The notes beneath the pieces are model-generated. The model worked only from the letters and a program-made list of their open reading frames with translations, made no database searches and was not told the DNA's origin. Below are positions 52,339-61,397 of a DNA stretch of 64,000 nt, piece after piece. Within the stretch, counting starts at the first letter, position 1. Every line of letters starts with the position of its first letter. This DNA comes from Mucilaginibacter terrenus (GTDB taxonomy: Bacteria > Bacteroidota > Bacteroidia > Sphingobacteriales > Sphingobacteriaceae): positions 1,674,001 to 1,738,000 of the forward strand of contig NZ_QWDE01000001.1 of assembly GCF_003432065.1 (NCBI RefSeq), given 5' to 3'. The position numbers were made by a program, and so were the translations under genes.

Positions 52339-53385
52339 ATGTTTGATATAAATAACCTTCTCAGGGATAACATTAAACGCCTTGTACCCTACTCGTCTGC
52401 ACGGGATGAGTTCCAGGGAGAGGCCAGTGTGTTTTTAGATGCTAACGAAAATGCCTTCGGCTCGCCGCTGGTACAGGCGTTTAACCGCTACCCGGATCCG
52501 ATGCAGCACCAGGTTAAGCTGCGCCTGAGCCAGATAAAAGGTGTGCCTGCCCGTAATATTTTTTTAGGTAACGGCAGCGACGAAGCTATCGATGTGCTAT
52601 TCCGCAGTTTTTGCAACCCGGGTGTAGATAACGTAATTATCGTCCCACCCACCTACGGCATGTACGAGGTGTCAGCCAACATAAATGATGTTGCTATAAA
52701 AAAGGTGCTGCTTACAGATGGATATCAATTAAACCTGGAAGGCATTGCCGAAGCTATAGATGATAACACCAAGCTCATCTTTATCTGCTCACCCAACAAC
52801 CCTACAGGTAACTCCATCAATCGTGATGATATAGAAACGTTACTGGCAAATTTCCATGGCATAGTAGTAGTTGATGAAGCTTACATAAACTTTAGCCGGC
52901 AGAAAACCTTTATACAGGAACTTACCGAATACGCCAACCTGGTAGTATTACAAACGCTTTCAAAAGCGTGGGGGCTTGCAGGTTTGCGCGTGGGTATGGC
53001 GTTTGCCAGTGAAGAGATTATTGAAGTTATGAATAAGGTTAAGCCACCTTATAACATTAACGAAGCATCGCAAACACTTACTTTGCAGGCACTGGCCAAT
53101 GTAGAACAGGTAAATGCCTGGATAAAAGAAACGCTGGAACAGCGCGACAAACTGGTGCTTACCTTAAAAGACATGACCTTTGTGCGTGACATCTACCCTT
53201 CCGATGCTAACTTTATCCTGGTAAAGACAACCGATGCTAAAGGTATTTACAACTACCTGGTAGATAACGGTATAATTGTGCGAAACCGCAATAACGTAGA
53301 GCTTTGTGAAGGTTGCCTGCGCATTACTATAGGCACGCCGGAAGAAAACAATAAACTGATAGCTACTTTACAACAATATCAATGA
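52339..53385 (+). CDS. hisC: Histidinol-phosphate aminotransferase
   Basis: This 348-residue PLP enzyme (fold type I) converts imidazole acetol phosphate to histidinol phosphate. It has [11 protein letters not shown], the PLP-contact [24 protein letters not shown] near residue 150, VVDEAYINF, and the Schiff-base Lys in [16 protein letters not shown] (about 210). The ATG at 52339 fits; a nearby ATG at 52332 is out of frame and closed by a stop. Its stop overlaps the hisB ATG by 4 bp. Confidence 0.95.
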   Translation: MFDINNLLRDNIKRLVPYSSARDEFQGEASVFLDANENAFGSPLVQAFNRYPDPMQHQVKLRLSQIKGVPARNIFLGNGSDEAIDVLFRSFCNPGVDNVIIVPPTYGMYEVSANINDVAIKKVLLTDGYQLNLEGIAEAIDDNTKLIFICSPNNPTGNSINRDDIETLLANFHGIVVVDEAYINFSRQKTFIQELTEYANLVVLQTLSKAWGLAGLRVGMAFASEEIIEVMNKVKPPYNINEASQTLTLQALANVEQVNAWIKETLEQRDKLVLTLKDMTFVRDIYPSDANFILVKTTDAKGIYNYLVDNGIIVRNRNNVELCEGCLRITIGTPEENNKLIATLQQYQ

Positions 53386-54527
53386 GCCAATTGCAAAAAG
53401 TTCTGTTTATAGACCGCGACGGCACACTTATTAACGAAACGCCTGATGAGCAGATAGACTCATTTGAAAAGCTGACCTTTTACCCGGGCTGCCTGCAATA
53501 CCTTCCAAAAATAGCTGCAGAATTCGGCTATGAACTGGTAATGGTAACCAATCAGGATGGTATGGGTACCTCGTCATTCCCGGAAGATACTTTTTGGCCG
53601 GTGCACAACTTCATTATTAATACTTACGAGAACGAAGGTGTACATTTTACGCGTCAGGCTATAGATCGCACTTTTGCAAAAGATAACCAACCAACGCGTA
53701 AACCGGCTACGGGCTTGCTTACGCAATACCTGGATGCTACCAGGTACGACCTTGCAAACTCCTTTACCATTGGCGACCGTAAGAACGATATTTTACTGGC
53801 CCGTAACCTGGGTGCAAAAAGCATTTGGTTAAATAACCGCACCGGCTTAGGTGACGGGGAGTTTGATGCCGGCAGTGATAACCTCGCCGATGTTATAGCC
53901 TTGGAAACTAACAGTTGGAAAGACATCTATGAGTTCTTGAAATTAGGCAAACGTGTGGTAGAACACCGCCGCGCAACTAAGGAAACCGACATATACATAA
54001 AGTTAAATCTGGATGGTACCGGCGATGCGAAGGTTTCTACAGGACTGCACTTTTTTGACCATATGCTGGACCAGATAGCCCGCCACGGAGGCTTCGACCT
54101 TACCGTAGAGGCAAAAGGCGACCTGCACATAGACGAGCACCATACCATAGAAGATACCGGAATTGCATTAGGCGAGGTTTTTGCTTTAGCACTAGGCAAC
54201 AAAATGGGGATAGAACGTTATGGTTTTTGCCTGCCCATGGACGATTGCCTTGCACAAGCAGCCATTGATTTTGGCGGCCGTAACTGGATAGTTTGGGACG
54301 CCGATTTTAAGCGTGAAAAGGTTGGAGATGTACCTACCGAGATGTTCTACCACTTTTTTAAATCGTTTAGCGATGCGGCAAAGTGCAACCTGAACATAAA
54401 GGCAGAGGGACAAAACGAGCATCACAAAATAGAGGCGATATTTAAAGCATTTGCCAAAGCTATTAAAATGGCTGTTAAGCGGGACCCGGATAAAATGGTT
54501 TTACCGAGTACCAAAGGGCTGCTTTAA
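53382..54527 (+). CDS. hisB: Bifunctional histidinol-phosphatase/imidazoleglycerol-phosphate dehydratase
   Basis: The 381-residue fusion has an N-terminal HAD phosphatase (about 1-170; [45 protein letters not shown]) and a C-terminal dehydratase (about 190-381; [30 protein letters not shown] and the later [13 protein letters not shown]). The zinc cluster of GmhB is not present in the phosphatase half. It performs steps 7 and 9 of the pathway. Start and stop are closely packed: 4-bp overlap with hisC, and the stop overlaps the first C-rich repeat arm. Confidence 0.95.
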   Translation: MSQLQKVLFIDRDGTLINETPDEQIDSFEKLTFYPGCLQYLPKIAAEFGYELVMVTNQDGMGTSSFPEDTFWPVHNFIINTYENEGVHFTRQAIDRTFAKDNQPTRKPATGLLTQYLDATRYDLANSFTIGDRKNDILLARNLGAKSIWLNNRTGLGDGEFDAGSDNLADVIALETNSWKDIYEFLKLGKRVVEHRRATKETDIYIKLNLDGTGDAKVSTGLHFFDHMLDQIARHGGFDLTVEAKGDLHIDEHHTIEDTGIALGEVFALALGNKMGIERYGFCLPMDDCLAQAAIDFGGRNWIVWDADFKREKVGDVPTEMFYHFFKSFSDAAKCNLNIKAEGQNEHHKIEAIFKAFAKAIKMAVKRDPDKMVLPSTKGLL

Positions 54528-54550
54528 CCCCCTAGCCCCTTAAAGGGGGG
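54526..54550. repeat. C5/G5-type repeat arm upstream of hisH (degenerate)
   Basis: ACCCCCTAGCCCCTTAAAGG and two or three extra G residues form a partly paired copy of the CCCCCTGAAGGGGG repeat family. It begins within the hisB stop codon and is inverted with respect to the copy at 54628-54656. Confidence 0.65.
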
Positions 54551-54591
54551 AACCAGGACTTAATCCTTTAAACGGTTTACACGTTAGCAAA

Positions 54592-55239
54592 ATGGATAAC
54601 GAAAATAATAAAGAAGAAGCTCAAGAGCTCCCCCTTCAGGGGGTTGGGGGGCTTGGCATCATACGCTACGGCGCCGGCAATATCTTTTCGCTTACCGCGG
54701 CGCTAGACCGCCTTGGCGTAAGCTATGGCATGATAAATACCGAAGAAGACTTCGAAAAGTACGATCGTTACATCATTCCGGGAGTTGGGCATGCGGGCGC
54801 TGCAATGGCTAAACTACAGCACACCGGTTTAGTACCCAAAATAAAATCGCTTAACAAGCCTACCCTGGGTATTTGCGTTGGCATGCAATTACTTACAGCT
54901 TACAGCGAGGAAGGCAGTGCCGATCTGTTGAATCTTTTTCCGATCAAAACGCTTAAGTTTCCGCATAGCGAAGGATACAAAGTACCCCACACCGGCTGGA
55001 ACCAGGTATTTACAGAGAAAGACAACCCACTTTTTGCCAATATCCCGTCGGGGAGCCATTTTTACTTTGTACATTCATACTTTATTGAGTACGATAAGCT
55101 ATATACTTTATCATCAACAAATTACATTAACAAGTTTTCGGCATCAATTTGGCATGATAACTTTTACGGAGTGCAGTTTCACCCCGAGAAGTCAGGTGTG
55201 TATGGTGAAACCTTATTAAAAAACTTTGCAAATATTTAA
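54592..55239 (+). CDS. hisH: Imidazole glycerol phosphate synthase glutaminase subunit, with repeat-derived N-terminus
   Basis: The 215-residue product has the class I amidotransferase triad (catalytic Cys in GICVGMQLL near 97, His and Glu in QFHPEKSG near 195) and supplies ammonia to HisF. HisH proteins normally start directly at the GIIRYGAGNIFSLT segment; here 21 residues precede it (MDNENNKEEAQELPLQGVGG). Residues about 12-20 are encoded by a GC-rich repeat arm and NKEEA resembles the end of a DUF559 protein. No ATG or GTG is closer to the family start. Confidence 0.92.
   Translation: MDNENNKEEAQELPLQGVGGLGIIRYGAGNIFSLTAALDRLGVSYGMINTEEDFEKYDRYIIPGVGHAGAAMAKLQHTGLVPKIKSLNKPTLGICVGMQLLTAYSEEGSADLLNLFPIKTLKFPHSEGYKVPHTGWNQVFTEKDNPLFANIPSGSHFYFVHSYFIEYDKLYTLSSTNYINKFSASIWHDNFYGVQFHPEKSGVYGETLLKNFANI
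54628..54656. repeat. C5/G5-type repeat arm inside hisH
   Basis: CTCCCCCTTCAGGGGG followed by a further G run, translated as part of the HisH N-terminus (ELPLQGVGG). Same family as the arms at 54526 and 55999, in inverted orientation to the former. Confidence 0.85.
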
Positions 55240-55243
55240 ACAC

Positions 55244-55993
55244 ATGTACATTATCCCCGCAATTGATATTCTGGATAAAAAGGTTGTTCGCCTGCGTGAA
55301 GGTGACTACAGCCAGGTAACCGAATACGACGTTACACTGGAAGAGATGATAGAAAGGTACCAGAGCAACGGTACAAACTTCATCCACATCATCGACCTGA
55401 ACGGCGCCAAAAACGATTTCAGCAATCAGCAATACCTGTTTGATGTAATACAGAAAACAGACATGAAGGTTCAATACGGCGGCGGTATACGCAGCATAGA
55501 TAAGGTTAAAGAACTTATTGATTCTGGTGTGCACCGCGTTATTGTAGGCACACAAGCACTTACAAATCCATCATTCCTGCCTGATCTGAGCAAAGAAATT
55601 TGTGGCCGCGACAAATGCAGCGACCAGGTGGTAGTTGCTATTGACGTGCTGGACGAGGTGATAAAATATTCCGGCTGGATGGAAAGCTCGCCAATTAAGC
55701 TAATGGACTACGTAGACAAGTGCCTGGCGCTGGGTTTCTTCCGTTTCCTGTGTACGGATATTAATAAAGATGGAAAGTTGGGCGGTGCAGGTGTAGAGCT
55801 TTACAGCAAATTGTTGGATCATTCACCATTCATTAAACTGATCGCCTCGGGTGGTGTAAGCTCAATGAGCGACATAGAGCAGCTTAGCAAAATAAAGGTA
55901 GAATCGTGCGTGGTAGGCAAAGCCATATATGAAAACCGCATCAGCATAGAAGACATCAAGAACTGGAATCTGGAAAGCTTGATGTCGATATAA
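55244..55993 (+). CDS. hisA: 1-(5-phosphoribosyl)-5-[(5-phosphoribosylamino)methylideneamino]imidazole-4-carboxamide isomerase
   Basis: This 249-residue TIM barrel opens IIPAIDILDKKVVRLREGDY with the first catalytic Asp, has QYGGGIRSIDKVKELIDSG near residue 80, the second Asp in CTDINKDG near 165, and IASGGVSSMSDI near 205. It isomerises ProFAR to PRFAR, the substrate for HisF. An in-frame TTG at 55226 overlaps hisH; ATG 55244 is chosen, 4 bp after the hisH stop. Its stop is followed after 5 bp by the first arm of the DUF559 cassette. Confidence 0.94.
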   Translation: MYIIPAIDILDKKVVRLREGDYSQVTEYDVTLEEMIERYQSNGTNFIHIIDLNGAKNDFSNQQYLFDVIQKTDMKVQYGGGIRSIDKVKELIDSGVHRVIVGTQALTNPSFLPDLSKEICGRDKCSDQVVVAIDVLDEVIKYSGWMESSPIKLMDYVDKCLALGFFRFLCTDINKDGKLGGAGVELYSKLLDHSPFIKLIASGGVSSMSDIEQLSKIKVESCVVGKAIYENRISIEDIKNWNLESLMSI

Positions 55994-55998
55994 AGCAG

Positions 55999-56025
55999 CA
56001 CCCCCCCAGCCCCCTGAAGGGGGAG
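55999..56025. repeat. C5/G5 repeat, left arm of DUF559 cassette
   Basis: ACCCCCCCAGCCCCCTGAAG plus GGGGAG; it matches the reverse complement of 56413-56438 in all but one inserted base. The two arms enclose the DUF559 coding segment. Confidence 0.88.
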
Positions 56026-56053
56026 TTATTATTTGCACGTTGTTCAACAAATC

Positions 56054-57190
56054 ATGAGTAAACATTTATTTCTAGGTGCAGGTCCGGAGATATTTGAAAA
56101 TGCGAAAGGATTGCGTTACAACATGACCCAGGCTGAGACAGTACTTTGGGGACATTTGAAAGGAAATCAACTTGGGGTACGGTTTAGGCGGCAGCATCCA
56201 TTGGGCATTTACATAGCAGACTTTTACTGTCATCAGCATAAATTAATAATTGAACTTGACGGAAAAATCCACAACCGACAGGACATTGCAGCCAATGATA
56301 TTATCAGGCAACGAAGCCTGGAGTCTGATGGCTTTAAGGTAATCCGATTTACAAACAACCAAGTATTTAGTCAACTAGAAAGAATTTTGACCACTATAAA
56401 AGAAGAGTTAAGCTCCCCCTTCAGGGGGCGGGGGGGGTTATCTAAAAGACTTATCCCCTGCCTCGACGTTAAAGATGGCCGCACTGTAAAAGGTGTCAAC
56501 TTTGTTGACCTGCGCGATGCCGGCGACCCGGTAGAGCTTGCCTGGAACTATTCGCAGCAAGGTGCCGACGAACTGGTGTTCCTGGACATTACAGCAACGG
56601 TAGAACGCCGTAAAACCATGGTAGAACTGGTAAAGTCGGTTGCCCGGCAGATCAACATACCTTTTACCATTGGGGGCGGTATAAACGAAATAGCAGATGC
56701 AGATGCACTGCTAAATGCAGGAGCAGACAAGATATCGATCAACTCGGCTGCAGTACGTAACCCGGCGTTAATAGATGAACTGGCAAGAGCATTTGGTGTT
56801 CAGTTCGTGATCGTTGCAGTAGATACCCGTGTAATGGATGGCAAAAATATTGTACACCTTAATGGAGGACGCTTGCCAACTGAAAAGGAAACACTGGACT
56901 GGATATTAGAGGCTGAAAGCCGTGGTGCTGGTGAAATACTGCTTACCTCTATGGACCATGACGGCACAAAAGGCGGATTTGATAACGGCCTTTTAAAACA
57001 GGTGAACCAAGTTGTAAATATACCCGTGATCGCGTCGGGTGGTGCGGGTTCAGTACAGCATTTTGTGGACGTGTTCCATCAGACGGGTGTAGACGCTGCT
57101 TTGGCAGCATCTGTCTTCCATTACGGTGAGATACTGATACCGGATTTAAAAGCGACCCTGAAACAAAATAACATCGAGGTGCGGATTTAA
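56054..57190 (+). CDS. hisF: DUF559 endonuclease-like domain fused to HisF (imidazole glycerol phosphate synthase cyclase subunit)
   Basis: From ATG 56054 the 378-residue frame encodes a complete DUF559 domain (about 10-118; [38 protein letters not shown], with PD-(D/E)xK-type Asp and Glu), then SSPFRGRGG from a repeat arm, then intact HisF from [20 protein letters not shown] (about 129 on). HisF landmarks are all present: catalytic Asp in [20 protein letters not shown], and [12 protein letters not shown] with the second Asp. HisF has no start codon of its own between the domains, so it must be made as the fusion. A TTG at 56033 is an alternative start. Confidence 0.9.
   Translation: MSKHLFLGAGPEIFENAKGLRYNMTQAETVLWGHLKGNQLGVRFRRQHPLGIYIADFYCHQHKLIIELDGKIHNRQDIAANDIIRQRSLESDGFKVIRFTNNQVFSQLERILTTIKEELSSPFRGRGGLSKRLIPCLDVKDGRTVKGVNFVDLRDAGDPVELAWNYSQQGADELVFLDITATVERRKTMVELVKSVARQINIPFTIGGGINEIADADALLNAGADKISINSAAVRNPALIDELARAFGVQFVIVAVDTRVMDGKNIVHLNGGRLPTEKETLDWILEAESRGAGEILLTSMDHDGTKGGFDNGLLKQVNQVVNIPVIASGGAGSVQHFVDVFHQTGVDAALAASVFHYGEILIPDLKATLKQNNIEVRI
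56413..56438. repeat. C5/G5 repeat, right arm of DUF559 cassette, inside the coding frame
   Basis: CTCCCCCTTCAGGGGGCG plus a G run and TT; translated as SSPFRGRGG between the DUF559 and HisF parts. Inverted with respect to 55999-56025. Confidence 0.88.
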
Positions 57191-57245
57191 ACGCACCTGC
57201 CCGTCATTGCATCGTACCGCGCAAAGACAGAAACTGAAAACAAAA

Positions 57246-57833
57246 ATGAATATCAATTTCAATAAATCTGACGGCCTTGTGCCTGTTGTAATACAGGACG
57301 AGCAAACCCTTGAGGTGCTAATGCTGGGCTACATGAACCAGGAAGCGTATGATAAAACCGTTGAGGAAAATGTCGTTACGTTCTTCTCACGCTCAAAGAA
57401 CCGCTTGTGGACCAAAGGCGAGACGAGCCAAAATTACCTGCACGTTAAAAGCATAGATATTGACTGTGACGACGATACACTGCTGATAAAAGTAAAAGCG
57501 GATGGGCCAACCTGTCACACAGGTTCGCGCAGCTGCTTTAAAACAGAGTATAATCAAAACTTTATAAATCAACTGGAAAGTATCATTGCCGACCGGTATG
57601 AAAACCCACAGGAAGGATCCTACATCAATAAGTTGCGTGGCAAGGGCTTAAATAAGATCGCTCAGAAGGTTGGCGAAGAAGGTGTAGAGACAGTAATAGC
57701 AGCCCTTGCAGAAACAGAAACCGATCTGATCAACGAAGCTTCAGACCTGGTTTTCCATTTGCTGGTACTATTAAAAGAGAAGAATCTTAGCCTGGCAACC
57801 ATTGCCAAAAACTTAGAAGGAAGGCACAAATAA
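57246..57833 (+). CDS. hisIE: Phosphoribosyl-AMP cyclohydrolase/phosphoribosyl-ATP pyrophosphohydrolase
   Basis: The 195-residue bifunctional enzyme has an N-terminal HisI half (about 1-105; TLEVLMLGYMNQEAYDKT, FSRSKNRLWTKGETS, and the zinc-binding VKADGPTCHTGSRSCF) and a C-terminal HisE half (about 110-195; KVGEEGVETVIAAL, ETDLINEASDLVFHLLVLL). ATG 57246 is preferred over an in-frame TTG at 57207, which would add residues lacking in the family. It is the last his gene; a WD40 gene begins 5 bp later. Confidence 0.95.
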   Translation: MNINFNKSDGLVPVVIQDEQTLEVLMLGYMNQEAYDKTVEENVVTFFSRSKNRLWTKGETSQNYLHVKSIDIDCDDDTLLIKVKADGPTCHTGSRSCFKTEYNQNFINQLESIIADRYENPQEGSYINKLRGKGLNKIAQKVGEEGVETVIAALAETETDLINEASDLVFHLLVLLKEKNLSLATIAKNLEGRHK

Positions 57834-57838
57834 AGCCT

Positions 57839-58741
57839 ATGAACGCTCAGAAACTATCGGAACTTACCGGCCACGGCAATCCTATCTTCAGCATTGAAAT
57901 GTCCCAGAAGCCCGGAATATTGTTCAGCGGTGGCAATGATAAGGGGCTGGTGGAATGGAGCCTTAGCGACAATGCATTTATTAAAGTGATGTTTCCAGTG
58001 CCGGCATCAATCTACGCCATACACTGCCCGGTTGGCTTTCCGCTGATGTTTGCAGGATTACGCAACGGTGAGGTGCTGGTGTTCAACTTTGTTGAGCAGA
58101 AGATAACACACAGGCTGCGGCATCATCTAAAGCCAATATTTGATATAAAATCGATCTCTCAGAAAAAAGAATTACTTGTGGCTTCAGAAGACGGGTCGGT
58201 TTCGGTATGGAACATGGACAATTTGGAGCTTCTGCACACCATTAAGGTTTCTAACGATACCGTGCGATGCATAGCCATAAGCCCGGATAAAGAGCAGGTA
58301 GCACTAGGCTGCCGCGACGGCCGTGTCATGACCTACGACGCGATCGATTACGCACCTGTTAAGGCACTTATTGGCCACACAATGGCAGTTTTCACTCTAC
58401 AATATTCACCCAGCGGTAATTACCTTATTTCTGGTAGCAGAGATGCACAGTTGAAGATATGGGATACCGATAATTCATCGCTGATCACCAGCGTTGCAGC
58501 ACACATGTTCGCGGTAAATCACATTGTTTTTCACCCTACCCGGCCGTACTTCGCAACGGCCAGTATGGATAAAAGCATTAAGATATGGGATGCAGTCGAA
58601 TTTAAACTGCGCAAGATCATTAGTCGCGAAAAAGGCTACGAGAGCCACGCTTTATCAGTTAACAAGCTTGTTTGGGATGGCGATAAGCTGCTGTCCGCGA
58701 GTGACGACAAGAAGATCATCACCTGGAATATAGAGTTCTAG
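57839..58741 (+). CDS. WD40 repeat protein
   Basis: The 300-residue cytosolic protein has about seven WD40 blades, seen from motifs such as SGGNDKGLVEWSLSD, VASEDGSVSVWNMDN, SGSRDAQLKIWDTDN, TASMDKSIKIWDAVE and SASDDKKIITWNIEF. There is no extra catalytic domain, so it probably acts as a scaffold. It follows hisIE by 5 bp and may be transcribed with the his operon. Its last 4 bp overlap the stop of the convergent C40 peptidase. Confidence 0.9.
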   Translation: MNAQKLSELTGHGNPIFSIEMSQKPGILFSGGNDKGLVEWSLSDNAFIKVMFPVPASIYAIHCPVGFPLMFAGLRNGEVLVFNFVEQKITHRLRHHLKPIFDIKSISQKKELLVASEDGSVSVWNMDNLELLHTIKVSNDTVRCIAISPDKEQVALGCRDGRVMTYDAIDYAPVKALIGHTMAVFTLQYSPSGNYLISGSRDAQLKIWDTDNSSLITSVAAHMFAVNHIVFHPTRPYFATASMDKSIKIWDAVEFKLRKIISREKGYESHALSVNKLVWDGDKLLSASDDKKIITWNIEF

Positions 58742-59499
58742 AAAAAACGGCGAATACTGTGCAGTTGATGGGTGTGACGTTTTAAATCCTTCGAGTATAT
58801 CCCCTCATTATCTATCGAGTCTATTTTTACCTTTCCCGAAGCATGAATAATCTGACCGTTGTTCAGCAATATACCAACGTGTGTTATTTTACCTTCCGGA
58901 TTATTGAAGAAAGCCAGGTCGCCCAATTTACCGTTCGACAAGGTTTCTACAGTTTCTCCTTGTTGCGCCTGTAAAGAAGCATCCCGTTTGATGTTGGTGC
59001 CGCACAAGCGATATACCACCTGGGTAAAGCCCGAACAGTCTATACCAAAATGTGTACGCCCGCCCCACAGGTAAGGTGCATTCATAAACGATTTCGCAAC
59101 ATTAGCTATATGGTCCCGCTCTCCTATCTCGCCTATAATTTCGAATTTTTCATTTCCTATAAAACAGGTAGTGCCTTCTAAAAATGCAAGTGAGCTGCCT
59201 GCTGCCAGGTATATTACCGTATTATCCTCTATCTTCCAGGCCTGTGTAATAGGCTTGTGAGTTAAGGGTGCAGGCTTACGCTGCAGGTTTTGGTAAGCCA
59301 AATGGCCCAGCATTACAAACTGCAACCTGTCAACCCAGCCCGTGTAGCTATCAAACGCCGTTTTAATCCTCGCCCACTTGTTTGTCCATTCTAAAATCTC
59401 GAAGGTCTCGCCAAATAAAAGTTGCGATACCAGTTCTGCACGGTCGCTGGGTTCGGCGCGCAGCGGCACAATAGCAATATTACAAATGCCGTATTCCAT
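58738..59499 (-). CDS. C40 (NlpC/P60) peptidase with N-terminal SH3-like domain
   Basis: The first 110 residues of this 253-aa protein resemble bacterial SH3 repeats (RAELVSQLLFGETFEILEW, KWARIKTAFDSYTGWVD). The C-terminal catalytic domain has the nucleophilic Cys in HFGIDCSGFTQVVYRLCG (about 154), the His in KITHVGILLNNGQIIHASG, as in gamma-D-glutamyl-diamino-acid peptidases that cut cell-wall stem peptides. No classic signal peptide is visible at the N-terminus (MEYGICNIAIVP), as in many Bacteroidota homologues. Confidence 0.9.
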   Translation of the reverse strand: MEYGICNIAIVPLRAEPSDRAELVSQLLFGETFEILEWTNKWARIKTAFDSYTGWVDRLQFVMLGHLAYQNLQRKPAPLTHKPITQAWKIEDNTVIYLAAGSSLAFLEGTTCFIGNEKFEIIGEIGERDHIANVAKSFMNAPYLWGGRTHFGIDCSGFTQVVYRLCGTNIKRDASLQAQQGETVETLSNGKLGDLAFFNNPEGKITHVGILLNNGQIIHASGKVKIDSIDNEGIYSKDLKRHTHQLHSIRRFF

Positions 59500-59552
59500 T
59501 AGGGTTATTAAGAAACAATGTTGTTATTCAGCGTTATATAGTGCAATTTAAC

Positions 59553-59584
59553 AAAAAAGGGAAGACATATTTTGCCCTCCCTTG
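59553..59584 (-). terminator. Terminator of the ferredoxin gene
   Basis: Read on the minus strand, AAGGGAG pairs with the TTCCCTT that precedes a run of T residues, about 22-50 bp after the ferredoxin stop at 59606. The loop is long (about 14 bases). Confidence 0.5.
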
Positions 59585-59605
59585 TAAAGGTTATTCGTTT
59601 TACTA

Positions 59606-59959
59606 TTAGCCGTTCATGTGCAGCCAATCTTTTTTGGCAAGCAGTTCTTCTTCAGTTTCACGTACGTCTTCGTCATCAACGCAGCAATCAACAGGGCAAA
59701 CAGCAGCGCACTGTGGCTCGTCGTGGAAACCAACACACTCGGTGCACTTATCAGGTACAATGTAATATATATCGTCTGACAAAGCTGCCTGAGCTTCTTC
59801 TGCATTCAATGTATTGCCGTCGCCAAAATCTATAACGCCACGCAGGTCCGTACCGTCAGAAAAACGCCAGGCGGCACCGGCATCGTAAATAGCATTGTTA
59901 GGGCACTCTGGTTCGCAGGCCCCGCAGTTAATGCATTCATCGGTGATTATGATCGCCAT
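59606..59959 (-). CDS. 2[4Fe-4S] ferredoxin
   Basis: The 117-residue protein has the classic first cluster motif [16 protein letters not shown] at the N-terminus (Cys spacing 2-2-3) and a second cluster formed by [22 protein letters not shown] near residue 75. An insert of about 40 residues separates them, as in Azotobacter-type ferredoxins. It carries electrons in the cytoplasm. It is divergent from the LuxC-like gene, and no partner is adjacent. A plus-strand TAACTTTG (59985-59992) upstream could serve the neighbour. Confidence 0.92.
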   Translation of the reverse strand: MAIIITDECINCGACEPECPNNAIYDAGAAWRFSDGTDLRGVIDFGDGNTLNAEEAQAALSDDIYYIVPDKCTECVGFHDEPQCAAVCPVDCCVDDEDVRETEEELLAKKDWLHMNG

Positions 59960-60060
59960 ATTCTTTTTATTCTTATTATCTCAATAACTTTGCCCCAACT
60001 GTAATGGGCTCGCAAATATAACAAAAAAACCATTTAAGGGTTTAGCTACAACACATATAT

Positions 60061-61086
60061 ATGTCAAAAATAAGCACCGATAGTGTAATAGATACGTTCT
60101 CTGAATTAGGCAGACGGCTTGCAACTCCTGACGATGAACTGATGGACATTATCAACTCCGAAAGGTACCATAATGCCTGGTTTACACCCGAAAGTGTACT
60201 TTCTGCCGTACAGGCGAATGGCGAGATGCTGAACCGCGCAGATTTGGAAACATGGCTTCAGCGTTATCCTGTTCAAAACCATCAGCCTAAAAACATCGGC
60301 CTTATACTGGCTGGCAATATACCGCTTGTTGGCTTTCACGATGTGCTTTGCGTGCTGCTCAGCGGGAACAACACCCTTATCAAAGCCTCATCTCAGGATG
60401 CTCGTCTGATTAAGTACGTGCTGGACCTGCTTGTACAAATAGCAACACACTACCAACAACAGTACAGTTTTGTGGAACGTCTCACAGATTTCGATGCTAT
60501 TATTGCCACCGGCAGCAATAACAGTTCCCGATACTTTGATTACTATTTTGGCAAAGTACCCAACATCATCCGCAAAAACCGCAACAGCGTAGCCGTGCTT
60601 ACCGGCAATGAGTCCACCGAACAACTGCACGCACTAGGCCGCGACATATTTGACTACTTTGGCCTGGGCTGCCGCAACGTATCAAAGCTGTTTGTGCCTG
60701 AAGGATATAATTTCAATCACTTTTTTGAATCTATTGAAGTATATAACACCATCATCCATCATCATAAATACAACAACAATTACGATTACAACAAATCGAT
60801 TTTTTTGGTGAACAGGGATGAGCACCTGGATAATGGATTCCTGATGCTTAAGCAGGACGATCGACTTACTTCGCCTTTGGCAGTAGTTTTTTATGAAACC
60901 TACAGTGATGTTAAAGCGCTGAACGATAAACTTTCCGGCCTTAGCGATCAATTACAATGCATTGTTACAAGTACACCGCTTAACACCAGTAATCAAATAG
61001 TTGATTTTGGCGAAAGTCAACACCCCAAACTGTGGGACTACGCTGATGGTGTAGATACTATGGAATTCTTAACCGGCTTGAGGTAA
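60061..61086 (+). CDS. Acyl-CoA reductase (LuxC-like)
   Basis: The 341-residue protein resembles LuxC-type fatty-acyl-CoA reductases: IGLILAGNIPLVGFHDVLCV, LLSGNNTLIKASSQDARLI, TGSNNSSRYFDYYFGKVPNI near residue 150 and the catalytic-Cys region FGLGCRNVSKLFVPEG near residue 205, which resembles aldehyde dehydrogenases. It would reduce acyl-CoA to aldehyde with NADPH. The family's function in non-luminous Bacteroidota is not settled. It is monocistronic and divergent from the ferredoxin. Confidence 0.88.
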   Translation: MSKISTDSVIDTFSELGRRLATPDDELMDIINSERYHNAWFTPESVLSAVQANGEMLNRADLETWLQRYPVQNHQPKNIGLILAGNIPLVGFHDVLCVLLSGNNTLIKASSQDARLIKYVLDLLVQIATHYQQQYSFVERLTDFDAIIATGSNNSSRYFDYYFGKVPNIIRKNRNSVAVLTGNESTEQLHALGRDIFDYFGLGCRNVSKLFVPEGYNFNHFFESIEVYNTIIHHHKYNNNYDYNKSIFLVNRDEHLDNGFLMLKQDDRLTSPLAVVFYETYSDVKALNDKLSGLSDQLQCIVTSTPLNTSNQIVDFGESQHPKLWDYADGVDTMEFLTGLR

Positions 61087-61186
61087 AAGCAGAAAGCGAA
61101 AAGCGAATGACCGCAATGTCGGTTAAAAAAGATAAATTTGCCTGAAGGCTTTTTCACCTTTGGGTTGAAGCTTTACACAAGCAAAC

Positions 61187-61390
61187 ATGTACATTATAAA
61201 AGTAAAAGGCGTCGCCAAAATACCTGATTACGTGCAGTTAAGAGACGATAAGTTTACCTTGCTGGCGTACTTTAGGGTAGACAGGCCCGAAAAATCATTA
61301 GATAAGGTTGGCCTTGGGGACAAACACGATTACATAATGGAAATTGTAAGGGACCTTCCCTTTGGGCAAATTTTAAAACTGGAGCTATAA
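61187..61390 (+). CDS. Small hypothetical protein upstream of the FtsE-like gene (67 aa)
   Basis: A short soluble protein (MYIIKVKGVAKIPDYVQLRD, then AYFRVDRPEKSLDKVGLGDK, ending LPFGQILKLEL) with alternating beta strands. It ends 7 bp before the FtsE-like gene and is probably its expression partner. I recognise it only as a small protein seen in that position in Sphingobacteria. A -7-like TAAATTTG at 61133-61140, without a clear -33, lies 47 bp before it. Confidence 0.7.
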   Translation: MYIIKVKGVAKIPDYVQLRDDKFTLLAYFRVDRPEKSLDKVGLGDKHDYIMEIVRDLPFGQILKLEL

Positions 61391-61397
61391 AAATAAG

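Noticed and set aside
57191-57245. CGTCATTGC followed by CGTACC before hisIE as a remnant of the 27-bp repeat
   Set aside because: Only short, interrupted similarity to the hisD-hisC repeat and no second arm.
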